From Desulfurococcales archaeon (lineage in GTDB: Archaea; Thermoproteota; Thermoprotei_A; Sulfolobales; Desulfurococcaceae), in contig JALWQP010000005.1 of the NCBI GenBank assembly GCA_027083045.1, positions 1-7,120 of the forward strand: DNA of 7,120 nt, read 5' to 3'. Positions 1 to 5,626 of this stretch are shown here, piece by piece. The position numbers and the translations under genes are program-made. How positions within the stretch are numbered: the first letter of the stretch is position 1; each line of letters opens with the position of its first letter. The notes beneath the pieces are model-generated. The model was not told the DNA's origin. It saw only the letters and a list, made by a program, of their open reading frames with translations, and did not search any database.

Positions 1-40
1 GTGGTGGAAGACTTAATTATATCAATTCTCCTCTAAATTA

Positions 41-79
41 TTTTAAGATATATCATCTACTTTTATCTATAGAGAGGTG
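41..79 (+). promoter_or_regulatory. Putative promoter and ribosome binding site of the stomatin-NfeD operon
   Basis: A TATA-like TTTTAAGA lies at 41-48. At the usual archaeal spacing of about 26 bp it would start transcription near 70. A Shine-Dalgarno match GAGGTG at 74-79 sits 5 nt before the TTG start at 85. Bases 1-36 hold no supported gene: frame 1 closes with TAA at 34-36 and could be the tail of an upstream gene, but it is too short to judge. The TATA call is by eye only. Confidence 0.45.
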
Positions 80-84
80 TAATT

Positions 85-897
85 TTGGCTGACCCAATAG
101 GCACTCTAGAGTATCTTCCAGGCATCATTCTAGGGCTCATCATCGTGATAATATTCCTGTCAATGAGCATAAAGATCGTTCGTGAATACGAGCGAGCAGT
201 AATATTTCGTCTAGGAAGACTCCTAGGCGCTAAAGGCCCCGGTATATTCTTCATTATCCCGTTCGTCGACAACTTCATCAAGGTAGACCTGAGGCTCACA
301 ACAGTAGATGTTCCAGAGCAACAGATCATAACGAAGGATAATGTCACTGTTGGTGTCGACGCGGTGGTCTATTACCGCGTATTCGACCCTGTATTAGCCG
401 TTACTAAAGTTGAGGACTACAACTACGCTGTGATGATGATGGCCCAGACAACCCTAAGAGATATCGTCGGACAAGTAGAGCTTGACGAGCTTCTTACAAG
501 GCGTGAGGATATAAATAAGAGGCTACAAGCCATCCTAGACGAAGTAACTGATCCATGGGGAATAAAGGTAACGGCGGTCACGCTGAAACAGGTGAGATTA
601 CCAGAGTCGATGCTCCGTGCGATGGCTAAGCAGGCAGAGGCCGAGAGGTGGAGGCGTGCAAAGGTTATCGAGGCCGAGGGTGAGAGGCAAGCATCAAAAA
701 TACTGGCCGAAGCAGCGAAGTTCTACGAGGAGCATCCAGCGGCTCTCAGGCTACGTGAGCTACAGACACTAATAGAGGTTGCCAAGGAGAAGAACATGAT
801 AGTCATAGCGCCGAGCAGTCTAGGAAGAGATATCGAAACACTAGGTGTGGCTCTTGGAGCCACAAAGGGCCCCAGGCTCCATACAACCACAGAATAA
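85..897 (+). CDS. Stomatin/prohibitin-family (SPFH) membrane protein
   Basis: This 270-aa protein has the layout of archaeal p-stomatin. A short N-terminal membrane segment (about residues 11-28) is followed by the SPFH core from IVREYERAVIFRLGR (31-45) through the DLRLTTVDVPEQ and TKDNVTVGVDAVVYYRV stretches (68-99). An Ala/Glu/Arg-rich coiled coil follows (about 175-235, with AEAERWRRAKVIEAEGERQA). A short hydrophobic patch NMIVIAP (237-243) near the C-terminus matches in position the region that the partner NfeD protease cuts in Pyrococcus stomatin PH1511. Such proteins oligomerise on the inner face of the membrane and organise membrane-protein complexes. The TTG start at 85 is chosen because GAGGTG lies 5 nt upstream and the membrane segment would otherwise be lost. 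The length is normal for the family. The gene is co-transcribed with the NfeD protease 21 bp downstream, the standard arrangement. Family assignment is secure; the specific target is unknown. Confidence 0.95.
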   Translation: MADPIGTLEYLPGIILGLIIVIIFLSMSIKIVREYERAVIFRLGRLLGAKGPGIFFIIPFVDNFIKVDLRLTTVDVPEQQIITKDNVTVGVDAVVYYRVFDPVLAVTKVEDYNYAVMMMAQTTLRDIVGQVELDELLTRREDINKRLQAILDEVTDPWGIKVTAVTLKQVRLPESMLRAMAKQAEAERWRRAKVIEAEGERQASKILAEAAKFYEEHPAALRLRELQTLIEVAKEKNMIVIAPSSLGRDIETLGVALGATKGPRLHTTTE

Positions 898-918
898 GTC
901 TTCGTTAGGCGATGAGAA

Positions 919-2274
919 GTGGGAAGAATTGAGTCAATTATTTTTATATCTAGGATCACCCTCTTCCTCTTAGGATTATCTCTTCTCCTCACTGGAGCTG
1001 TTGGTCTGGCTCAGAGCCAGGGTATACACAACTTCGTCGTTATAAAGATAAATAGTGAGATAACATATGGCACCGCATACCTTGTGCAGGAAGCCATCAA
1101 TGAGGGCGAGAAACTCGATGCCCCCGTAATAATCATTCTTGACACTCCAGGAGGACTGCTGGCGGCTGCCCAGGACATCATAGAATATATAAGGAATAGT
1201 AATGTCCCGGTCATCGGATATGTTTACCCGGTCGGCGCAGCCGCGTGGAGTGCAGGGACGCTAATACTCATGGCCACCCATATAGCTGCGATGGCGCCCG
1301 GAACCAATATAGGGGCTGTCCAGCCGGTCCTCTATAATCCTACGACTGGTGAGTATCAACCGCTCAACATGTCCAAGGTGATCAACCCTGTTGTATCGAT
1401 GATAACAACTCTTGCACAAGACAGGGGTAGAAACGTTACCGTTGCTAAGAATTTCGTTCTCCACGACTTAACGCTCAATGATCAGCAGGCACTTAAATAC
1501 CATGTCATCGAGCTGGTCGCGAGGAATATAGATGAACTACTGGCAAAGATTAATGGGTGGAAGGTCAAACTAGATAATGGTAGAGAGTACGTGATCAATA
1601 GTAGTAATGCCCACGTAATATATTACAGCGGTAGCCTCAGAGCAGCGATAGTCACGGCAGTAAGCGATCCCATAGTGAACAGTCTCTTAATGACAATAGG
1701 CGTTCTAACATTAATATTCAGTATATTATCCGGCCACCTGCTCTTCGTACCAATAGCTGTGGCCCTAATAATCATTAGTCTTCTGGGCATGGGGTTTAAT
1801 CCCAACATGATAAGTCTGATACTTTTAATAATAGGTGCCGTTGCGTTAGCGATAGAGATCCATACACCGGGATTCGGTATTCTTGGATTTACCGGAATTG
1901 TATTGATAGCATTAAGCATAGCTCTCCTACCCGTACTTAATCCTGGGTGGCTCGTAGCTCCAAGCTATCAGAGGATGTTGTTTTGGACAGGGATCAGCAT
2001 AGGCATAGTTCTAGGCATATTCATGGGCATTATGCTATACAAGGTATTGAAGGCGAAACTACAGCCGCCAAAGCTTAAGACGCTTCCCCTAGGAATCATC
2101 GGTAAAGCGATCGACGACATACCTGCTAATGGACAAGGATTCGTGTTGATCGAGGGAGAGTACTGGAGGGCCACGAGCGATGAAGATATCAGGAAGGGCG
2201 AAAAGATAATTGTGATCGGCAAGGAAGGACCAATACTTAAGGTTAAGAAGCTAGAGGGAGAAGTTCGTGAGTAA
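919..2274 (+). CDS. NfeD-family membrane-bound serine protease (ClpP class), stomatin partner
   Basis: This 451-aa protein begins with a signal or anchor segment (about residues 5-31, ending GLAQSQ). A ClpP/crotonase-like protease domain follows (about 36-245), with LDTPGG (75-80) forming the oxyanion-side glycines. Ser111 in AAWSAGT aligns, from memory of Pyrococcus PH1510 (Ser97/Lys138), with the nucleophile. Lys153 in NMSKVIN aligns with the general base, so the dyad looks intact. About five hydrophobic helices follow (253-275, 276-292, 296-314, 320-340, 352-376). The C-terminal OB-fold NfeD domain (about 388-447) contains LGIIGKAIDDI and GEYWRA. The protease domain should face outside and trim the C-terminus of the adjacent stomatin. 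The GTG start at 919 follows a weak GATGAG motif and gives a complete signal segment. This is the full-length NfeD1b form, not the short NfeD lacking the protease. Function by homology is well supported; substrate choice is inferred from the operon. Confidence 0.94.
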   Translation: MGRIESIIFISRITLFLLGLSLLLTGAVGLAQSQGIHNFVVIKINSEITYGTAYLVQEAINEGEKLDAPVIIILDTPGGLLAAAQDIIEYIRNSNVPVIGYVYPVGAAAWSAGTLILMATHIAAMAPGTNIGAVQPVLYNPTTGEYQPLNMSKVINPVVSMITTLAQDRGRNVTVAKNFVLHDLTLNDQQALKYHVIELVARNIDELLAKINGWKVKLDNGREYVINSSNAHVIYYSGSLRAAIVTAVSDPIVNSLLMTIGVLTLIFSILSGHLLFVPIAVALIIISLLGMGFNPNMISLILLIIGAVALAIEIHTPGFGILGFTGIVLIALSIALLPVLNPGWLVAPSYQRMLFWTGISIGIVLGIFMGIMLYKVLKAKLQPPKLKTLPLGIIGKAIDDIPANGQGFVLIEGEYWRATSDEDIRKGEKIIVIGKEGPILKVKKLEGEVRE

Positions 2275-2350
2275 GAGCAATTCATTATCCAGATTTATTA
2301 TGCCGGGTAATATTATATTCTAATGGATATGCATCTCCAGGTGCCTCTGG

Positions 2351-2956
2351 TTGGTGCGCCGCTTAGTGATTAACATATATCTATTATTTGTATTCATTCT
2401 CTCGTTCATGATATACTGTGTGGTCACGGGTCGCTTGTCCCTTGCAGTCATAACTGGCTATGCGGGCCTAGTTATCCTTATCCCGGTGCTCTATAGGAAG
2501 AGAATCCGTCTTGCCGCGGCGCACGGTATTTTCTCTAACATAATGATTACTTATAGTTTGTTCGCAGTAGTTGGTATTAGTCTGGGTACCGTAGACGCAC
2601 TAGTCAATAGCTGGAGAGCCAAAGCATTCATATGGCTTGCATTTATAACTATACTTATGGTGTACATTGATATCGCGACTCTTCCACTATACCTAGTCGT
2701 CAGCGGCATTATAGGTATGTATGGTGGTTTTTGGAGTATTACCTGGGCAATACTCTGGAAATCAACGGGGCATATCATAGATTATAACATATGGGTTATG
2801 CCTGACACATATCTTCCAGAGATCGTATACTGGCCCATAGTGTTTAGTTCAATAGCGATATACTTTGTAGCGATGATCTATAGCTATAGAAGGAAAGAAG
2901 TAATAGCCGAAGAGAGGTCTAGGAGGTGTAAGAACGTTCATTTAAAAACTATCTAA
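2351..2956 (+). CDS. Unrecognised polytopic membrane protein, about six helices
   Basis: I do not recognise a family. The 201-aa product is almost entirely hydrophobic, with probable membrane helices at about residues 5-25, 30-48, 60-84, 91-110, 111-137 and 159-178. A short basic cytoplasmic tail (179-201, YRRKEV and RSRRCKN) follows. No catalytic motif stands out. The positive MVRR start and basic loop RKRIR (49-53) suggest a cytoplasmic N-terminus. The start is TTG at 2351, or GTG one codon later. An AGGTG motif at 2339-2343 is a reasonable ribosome site for either. An A/T-rich AATATTAT at 2309-2316 could be its TATA box, which would make it a unit separate from the stomatin-NfeD operon 76 bp upstream. 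It ends 5 bp from the convergent metallophosphoesterase gene. Long uninterrupted reading and consistent hydrophobic periodicity support it as a real gene. Confidence 0.75.
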   Translation: MVRRLVINIYLLFVFILSFMIYCVVTGRLSLAVITGYAGLVILIPVLYRKRIRLAAAHGIFSNIMITYSLFAVVGISLGTVDALVNSWRAKAFIWLAFITILMVYIDIATLPLYLVVSGIIGMYGGFWSITWAILWKSTGHIIDYNIWVMPDTYLPEIVYWPIVFSSIAIYFVAMIYSYRRKEVIAEERSRRCKNVHLKTI

Positions 2957-2961
2957 CCATT

Positions 2962-3522
2962 CTATGGAAGTCTAAAGACTTTATCCAGTCTTCTCAACGT
3001 ATTACGATGATCTAGCTCATATAGCATTATTCTAAGCTCCCTGCCACTAACCTCTATGATCATCATGCTAGGCTTCATGGATCCTCCAGCACCGCCCCAA
3101 GCACCTGTGAGGCTTCCGGGGTTCACGAGCAATCTCTTCTTGTCTAAGCTCCACTTTATGAATGGGCTATGCGTATGACCCGTGAGAAGCACGTCAACAT
3201 CTAGTGATGAAGCTATTCTCGTCAGGTCCCTAGTGTTTCCTCTAGGATATATTCCATGGCCGTGATGGACGCCAAATTTTATTCCTTCCACATCGAACTT
3301 GGCTGTTCTGGGAAGGGGTAGGTAGTCCATGTTGCCCTCTACATAGAATGTTTTCTTACCTAGATCGAGAAACCAGTCAAGCACTTCTTTCCCTGTGAAA
3401 TCACCAGTGTATACGGCTATATCCCAGGGTTTTCCCTCCTCGATGATCTCTTTTAGCTTGTCCGGCACTTTTTCCGCTCTGTCGGGTATATGGGCGTCTC
3501 CGATTACCAGTATGTATGGCAT
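2962..3522 (-). CDS. YfcE/MJ0936-type metallophosphoesterase (phosphodiesterase)
   Basis: This 186-aa protein carries the calcineurin-like two-metal phosphoesterase motifs in order. They are GDAHIPD (Asp9, His11), TGDF (Asp41), EGNMD (Asn64), HHGHG (about His87 and His89), GHTHSP (His116, His118) and VNPGS (133-137). Length and motif spacing match the small single-domain YfcE/MJ0936 subfamily, also related to Vps29. These hydrolyse phosphodiesters with Mn2+ or Ni2+; the physiological substrate is generally unknown. The ATG at 3522 is firmly placed. GGAGGCGAT (3528-3536 on this strand) sits 5 nt upstream, an in-frame TAA lies at 3528-3526, and Asp9 must be retained. The ribosome site and first 40 codons lie inside the upstream minus-strand frame, implying translational coupling. 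It is convergent with the membrane protein gene to its left, 5 bp away. Confidence 0.93.
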   Translation of the reverse strand: MPYILVIGDAHIPDRAEKVPDKLKEIIEEGKPWDIAVYTGDFTGKEVLDWFLDLGKKTFYVEGNMDYLPLPRTAKFDVEGIKFGVHHGHGIYPRGNTRDLTRIASSLDVDVLLTGHTHSPFIKWSLDKKRLLVNPGSLTGAWGGAGGSMKPSMMIIEVSGRELRIMLYELDHRNTLRRLDKVFRLP

Positions 3523-4162
3523 AGTTTATCGCCTCCGAGTACTTTCTATCAAAATCCCTTATCCATTCCAATATACTTGATACTTCTCTATGGGGTAGAA
3601 ATCTTATCATGTTTGCTCTTGTATTGATAAGAGTATTTTTCAGCTCTGTATGGGGTGCTGTCACGTTTGCTTCTCCAAAGATGGTCCTGCCTATTCTGTA
3701 CCTTTTTATGAATTTATAGCGGAACATCGGTTTCCTATTTCTTATTATTTTATGGTATGTTTTTGGCTTTAGTATGAAGATGTTTAGTCGACCGTTAATA
3801 TATGCTGCGTACAATTGTACTCCATTGATATATTGTATCGCTAATGGGATCTTCGTCGAGGGTATAGAGTATCTTGATATAAGGTTCTTCGATAACCGTA
3901 GAAGGTTTGCTAGGAGTATTTCGTCGTTCTTGCTGATGCTGGGGTGGCCTATGAAGGCGGCTACAAACTGTATGATCCCTACTATGAATGCGAAGAGTAT
4001 GGTTGTGCCATAAGGGATGAATTGTAGCAGCTCAGCAATGATTAGCGCAATAAGAGAGAATGTGAGGGCAATTATGCCTTTCATATTCTTTTTTGATAAG
4101 CCTACATAGCATGGCCCTGGTATACCCGTTATCTCCCACCAATTCATTTTCTCTTTCTTCAT
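3401..4162 (-). CDS. Unrecognised protein with two N-terminal membrane helices, overlapping the phosphoesterase gene
   Basis: I do not recognise this 253-aa protein with confidence. After a short start region containing GIPGPCYVGLS (13-23) come two hydrophobic helices (about 29-48 and 53-72) and then a soluble basic domain. The layout (a GLS-type turn, two close helices, then a cytoplasmic domain) faintly recalls PrgI-like conjugation proteins, but I would not assign that. The ATG at 4162 is preceded by GGTGG-like bases about 10 nt upstream; an ATG at codon 6 is an alternative. The striking oddity is the 3' end: the last 40 codons (3522-3401) overlap the phosphoesterase gene in another frame. 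The residues they encode are rich in Arg, Lys and Gly and look like out-of-frame translation. Either the protein really has this tail, or a frameshift near its end hides a stop at 3528-3526, three bases before the phosphoesterase ATG. The first 210 or so residues are convincing. Confidence 0.72.
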   Translation of the reverse strand: MKKEKMNWWEITGIPGPCYVGLSKKNMKGIIALTFSLIALIIAELLQFIPYGTTILFAFIVGIIQFVAAFIGHPSISKNDEILLANLLRLSKNLISRYSIPSTKIPLAIQYINGVQLYAAYINGRLNIFILKPKTYHKIIRNRKPMFRYKFIKRYRIGRTIFGEANVTAPHTELKNTLINTRANMIRFLPHREVSSILEWIRDFDRKYSEAINYAIHTGNRRRPYTRQSGKSAGQAKRDHRGGKTLGYSRIHW

Positions 4163-4183
4163 TATGCTCAGCCACCACTAGGA

Positions 4184-4245
4184 TCAGCTGGGTAACCGCG
4201 CCTTCATTGCCGTAATAAGGCTCAGGCTCCCCGAAAAATCATCAT
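4184..4245 (-). ncRNA. Candidate C/D-box guide sRNA
   Basis: Read on the minus strand, a perfect C box ATGATGA (4245-4239) is followed after 13 nt by a perfect D' box CTGA (4225-4222). A perfect D box CTGA follows at 4187-4184. The total of 62 nt and the C-to-D' spacing suit archaeal C/D sRNAs. The C' box is poor: TTATTA at 4218-4213 is well placed but degenerate, and CAATGA at 4209-4204 matches better but is 12 nt from D'. The flanks do not form a good terminal stem. The first guide (4238-4226, TTTTTCGGGGAGC) is antisense to CUCCCCGAAA. I recall that string from bacterial 23S rRNA near position 800, so 23S methylation is a possible role. It may instead be leader sequence of the downstream minus-strand gene. 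Confidence 0.33.
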
Positions 4246-4250
4246 CTGTG

Positions 4251-4258
4251 TATTATAT
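4251..4258 (-). promoter_or_regulatory. Possible TATA box for the minus-strand gene pair
   Basis: ATATAATA on the minus strand is the most TATA-like string upstream of the gene beginning at 4162. It would start transcription near 4229, leaving a leader of about 67 nt. It lies inside a short inverted repeat TGTAT-N6-ATACA (4249-4264), which could be a regulator site or chance. It is too close to the candidate sRNA C box to serve as that RNA's promoter. Confidence 0.3.
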
Positions 4259-4282
4259 GATACAGTGTTTGTTCGGGTTAAA

Positions 4283-4298
4283 GTTATTACCGCCTAAC
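4283..4298 (+). promoter_or_regulatory. Degenerate upstream copy of the 16-bp operator palindrome
   Basis: GTTATT-ACCG-CCTAAC keeps one exact half-site (CCTAAC, 4293-4298), four of six bases of the other, and the same 4-bp spacer as the perfect palindrome. The two start 42 bp apart, about four DNA turns. Both would therefore face the same side of the helix and flank the TATA element at 4310-4317. It may be an auxiliary operator, but the match is partial. Confidence 0.4.
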
Positions 4299-4309
4299 AT
4301 TTATCAAGG

Positions 4310-4346
4310 TTTTAATAGTTAGTTGTTAGGTTATCCTAACGGTGAT
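4310..4346 (+). promoter_or_regulatory. Promoter and ribosome binding site of the iron-sulfur gene cluster
   Basis: TTTTAATA at 4310-4317 is a good TATA match. A start about 26 bp downstream falls near 4340, the end of the palindrome, giving a leader of about 12 nt. GGTGAT at 4341-4346 is a strong Shine-Dalgarno match placed 5 nt before the GTG at 4352. The palindrome occupies the space between TATA box and transcription start, where bound protein would block polymerase. Confidence 0.55.
4325..4340. promoter_or_regulatory. 16-bp palindromic operator candidate, copy 1
   Basis: GTTAGG-TTAT-CCTAAC is a perfect inverted repeat with 6-bp arms and a 4-bp spacer. The identical sequence, in reverse complement, occurs at 6588-6603 before the NifX-like gene. 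It lies between the TATA element and the Shine-Dalgarno motif of the first gene of the cluster, the usual place for an archaeal repressor site. The regulator is not identifiable here. Confidence 0.65.
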
Positions 4347-4351
4347 ATACC

Positions 4352-4588
4352 GTGGACATAGAAGCAACAATAATAAAGTATATCGGTAGCAAGGCTGGTT
4401 GCATATCACCATTCAAATTATCAAGAATATTGGGATTAGCTGAAGCGTATTATATGGCCGATCATGGGGAGAGGCTGACCCGTCTAAAATACGTTTGCAC
4501 ACTTGGAACATTCTACATAGAAGGGTTTGAAGAGCTTGTTAAGGACTGTTTCGAACGAAACCTGGAGAAGCATTGCTTTAGAATATAA
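4352..4588 (+). CDS. Small cysteine-rich protein, SocA/DUF4065-like, N-terminal part (frame closes early)
   Basis: The GTG at 4352 has GGTGAT 5 nt upstream and opens a 78-codon frame. The stretch LSRILGLAEAYYMADHGERL (23-42) with LTRLKYVCTLGTFYIEGFEE (42-61) resembles the helix pair and LTGLKYVAYPYGP-type turn of the SocA antitoxin/DUF4065 (Panacea) domain. This is by eye and from memory. Such domains run to about 120 residues or more, so 78 is short. The missing C-terminal half appears in the +1 frame immediately afterwards, pointing to a frameshift between 4521 and 4585. Cysteines at 17, 49, 66 and 75, plus two in the second part, are many for so small a protein in a hyperthermophile. They could bind metal or a cluster. 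As first gene behind the operator it might be a regulator or accessory factor for the downstream ATPases; that is inference. The alternative is a true 78-aa protein followed by a 153-bp gap. Confidence 0.6.
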   Translation: MDIEATIIKYIGSKAGCISPFKLSRILGLAEAYYMADHGERLTRLKYVCTLGTFYIEGFEELVKDCFERNLEKHCFRI

Positions 4589-4724
4589 ATGCGGAAAAGT
4601 GAAGTTGCCAAAGGACATATCCATGTATATCGATAAGTCTATACAGAACCTGGACACCGAGGATCTCGATGAGATTAACCGGAGAGTCTTGGATAACCGG
4701 TTCTTCAGGAACCTTTGCAGCTAG
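4527..4724 (+). pseudogene. C-terminal part of the SocA/DUF4065-like gene in the +1 frame
   Basis: This frame is open from 4521 (after TAG at 4518-4520) to TAG at 4722-4724. The TTG at 4527 is just the first possible start codon and has no ribosome site. The part after about 4578 looks like protein: LEYKCGKVKLP, then the helix DISMYIDKSIQNL and an acidic-basic helix TEDLDEINRRVLDN. This matches the end of DUF4065 domains, which finish with a helix of the type LSxEEL. Joined to the preceding frame by a one-base skip it gives a protein of about 124 residues. The gap to the next gene then shrinks from 153 to 17 bp, as expected in a compact operon. It may be a sequencing error, a decayed gene or programmed +1 frameshifting; the sequence alone cannot decide. 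Confidence 0.5.
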
Positions 4725-4741
4725 AGGGAGGCGAAAACACG

Positions 4742-5626
4742 GTGAACAGCATCGCTATAACAGGAGGTAAGGGTGGCACGGGGAAAAGCCTCGTAGCAAC
4801 TAGTCTGGCAATACTATTATCCAAGAAAATAAATGGGCTGGTCTTAGCCGATGCTGATCTAGAGGGTCCTAATGACCACGTCATACTGGGTATTGAGGAG
4901 CTTGAGAACCAGGAGCCGATAACATTGTTTTTACCATTGATCGATACCACGAAGTGTACCCGGTGCCGAGTATGCGTAAAGATTTGCGATACGGGCGCCA
5001 TATTCATGGCCGGGAGGGCCTACCCAATAGTTTTTCCCCGGCTGTGCAGTGGATGCAAAGCATGCTACTATGCCTGTCCATACGGCGCGATCAGGGAGGC
5101 TGGACACGTTTTAGGCTACACCTATGTGACCCCCGTGTGTTTCGGCAGTAGATGTTTCAAGCTAGTCACTGGAACGCTGATTGAGGGGGAGGAGCATACG
5201 CCTCCTGGTGTGTACGGGACGATCCAACGAGCATTGGAGCTAAAACCTGAACTGCTCATCGTAGATACTGGTGCTGGTACTGGCAATGCTGTATCAATGG
5301 GTTTTAGAGACTCTGATCTCTTGATCGTTGTAACCGAGCCTACGCCGCTCGGGGCACACGATCTTGACTCCATCCTCGAGGTAACAGATGCGATGAATAA
5401 ACATGTATGGCTGGTGATAAACAGATATGGTATAGGAGACGTTACGATATTGGAGACGGTCCTTAGTAGGCATCGTGTAGAGAAAATATTCTATATACCT
5501 TATGATAAAGCCGTTGTCGAAGCCTATGCTTATTCCAAGCCCCTCATAATTCATTATCCCGACTCGCCCGCATCCAGAGCTCTTATGAAGATATCGGATG
5601 AACTCATGGGGTGGATAAAGCATTGA
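4742..5626 (+). CDS. MinD/Mrp-type ATPase with inserted 2[4Fe-4S] ferredoxin domain, copy 1
   Basis: This belongs to the COG1149 group of MinD-superfamily P-loop ATPases. The GTG at 4742 gives 294 aa starting just before strand 1. GGAGG at 4727-4731 lies 10 nt upstream; a TTG at 4715 has no ribosome site and overlaps the preceding frame. The deviant Walker A GGKGGTGKS is at residues 8-16 (signature Lys10), switch I ADADLEGPN at 36-44 and Walker B LLIVDTGAG at 171-179. Between them is a bacterial-type ferredoxin insert: CTRCRVCVKIC (Cys72, 75, 78, 82) and CSGCKACYYACP (Cys102, 105, 108, 112), enough for two [4Fe-4S] clusters. An additional CFGSRC (Cys133, Cys138) follows. Such proteins couple nucleotide binding to iron-sulfur or metal-cofactor handling in the cytoplasm, and may work as heterodimers. 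It overlaps the next, paralogous gene by TTGA, implying coupled translation and roughly equal amounts. Family is secure; exact substrate is unknown. Confidence 0.93.
   Translation: MNSIAITGGKGGTGKSLVATSLAILLSKKINGLVLADADLEGPNDHVILGIEELENQEPITLFLPLIDTTKCTRCRVCVKICDTGAIFMAGRAYPIVFPRLCSGCKACYYACPYGAIREAGHVLGYTYVTPVCFGSRCFKLVTGTLIEGEEHTPPGVYGTIQRALELKPELLIVDTGAGTGNAVSMGFRDSDLLIVVTEPTPLGAHDLDSILEVTDAMNKHVWLVINRYGIGDVTILETVLSRHRVEKIFYIPYDKAVVEAYAYSKPLIIHYPDSPASRALMKISDELMGWIKH

Noticed and set aside
904..909. GTTAGG half-site just upstream of the NfeD gene
   Set aside because: The second arm is absent (GAGAAG instead of CCTAAC) and it lies in a 21-bp spacer inside an operon; a lone 6-mer is expected by chance.
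1968..2285. 105-codon antisense frame across the NfeD gene, and similar frames opposite the other genes
   Set aside because: They lie opposite well-supported coding sequence, have no ribosome sites, and their residue makeup reflects complementary codons.
2323..2373. 16-codon reading frame starting ATG before the membrane protein gene, as a possible leader peptide
   Set aside because: No ribosome site and no attenuation-like structure; it simply overlaps the real start out of frame.
4181..4235. tRNA-like look on the plus strand (AGCTGGGTAACCGC resembling a D loop)
   Set aside because: No matching acceptor arms, no T-loop GGTTCRAATCC and no proper anticodon stem-loop could be found.
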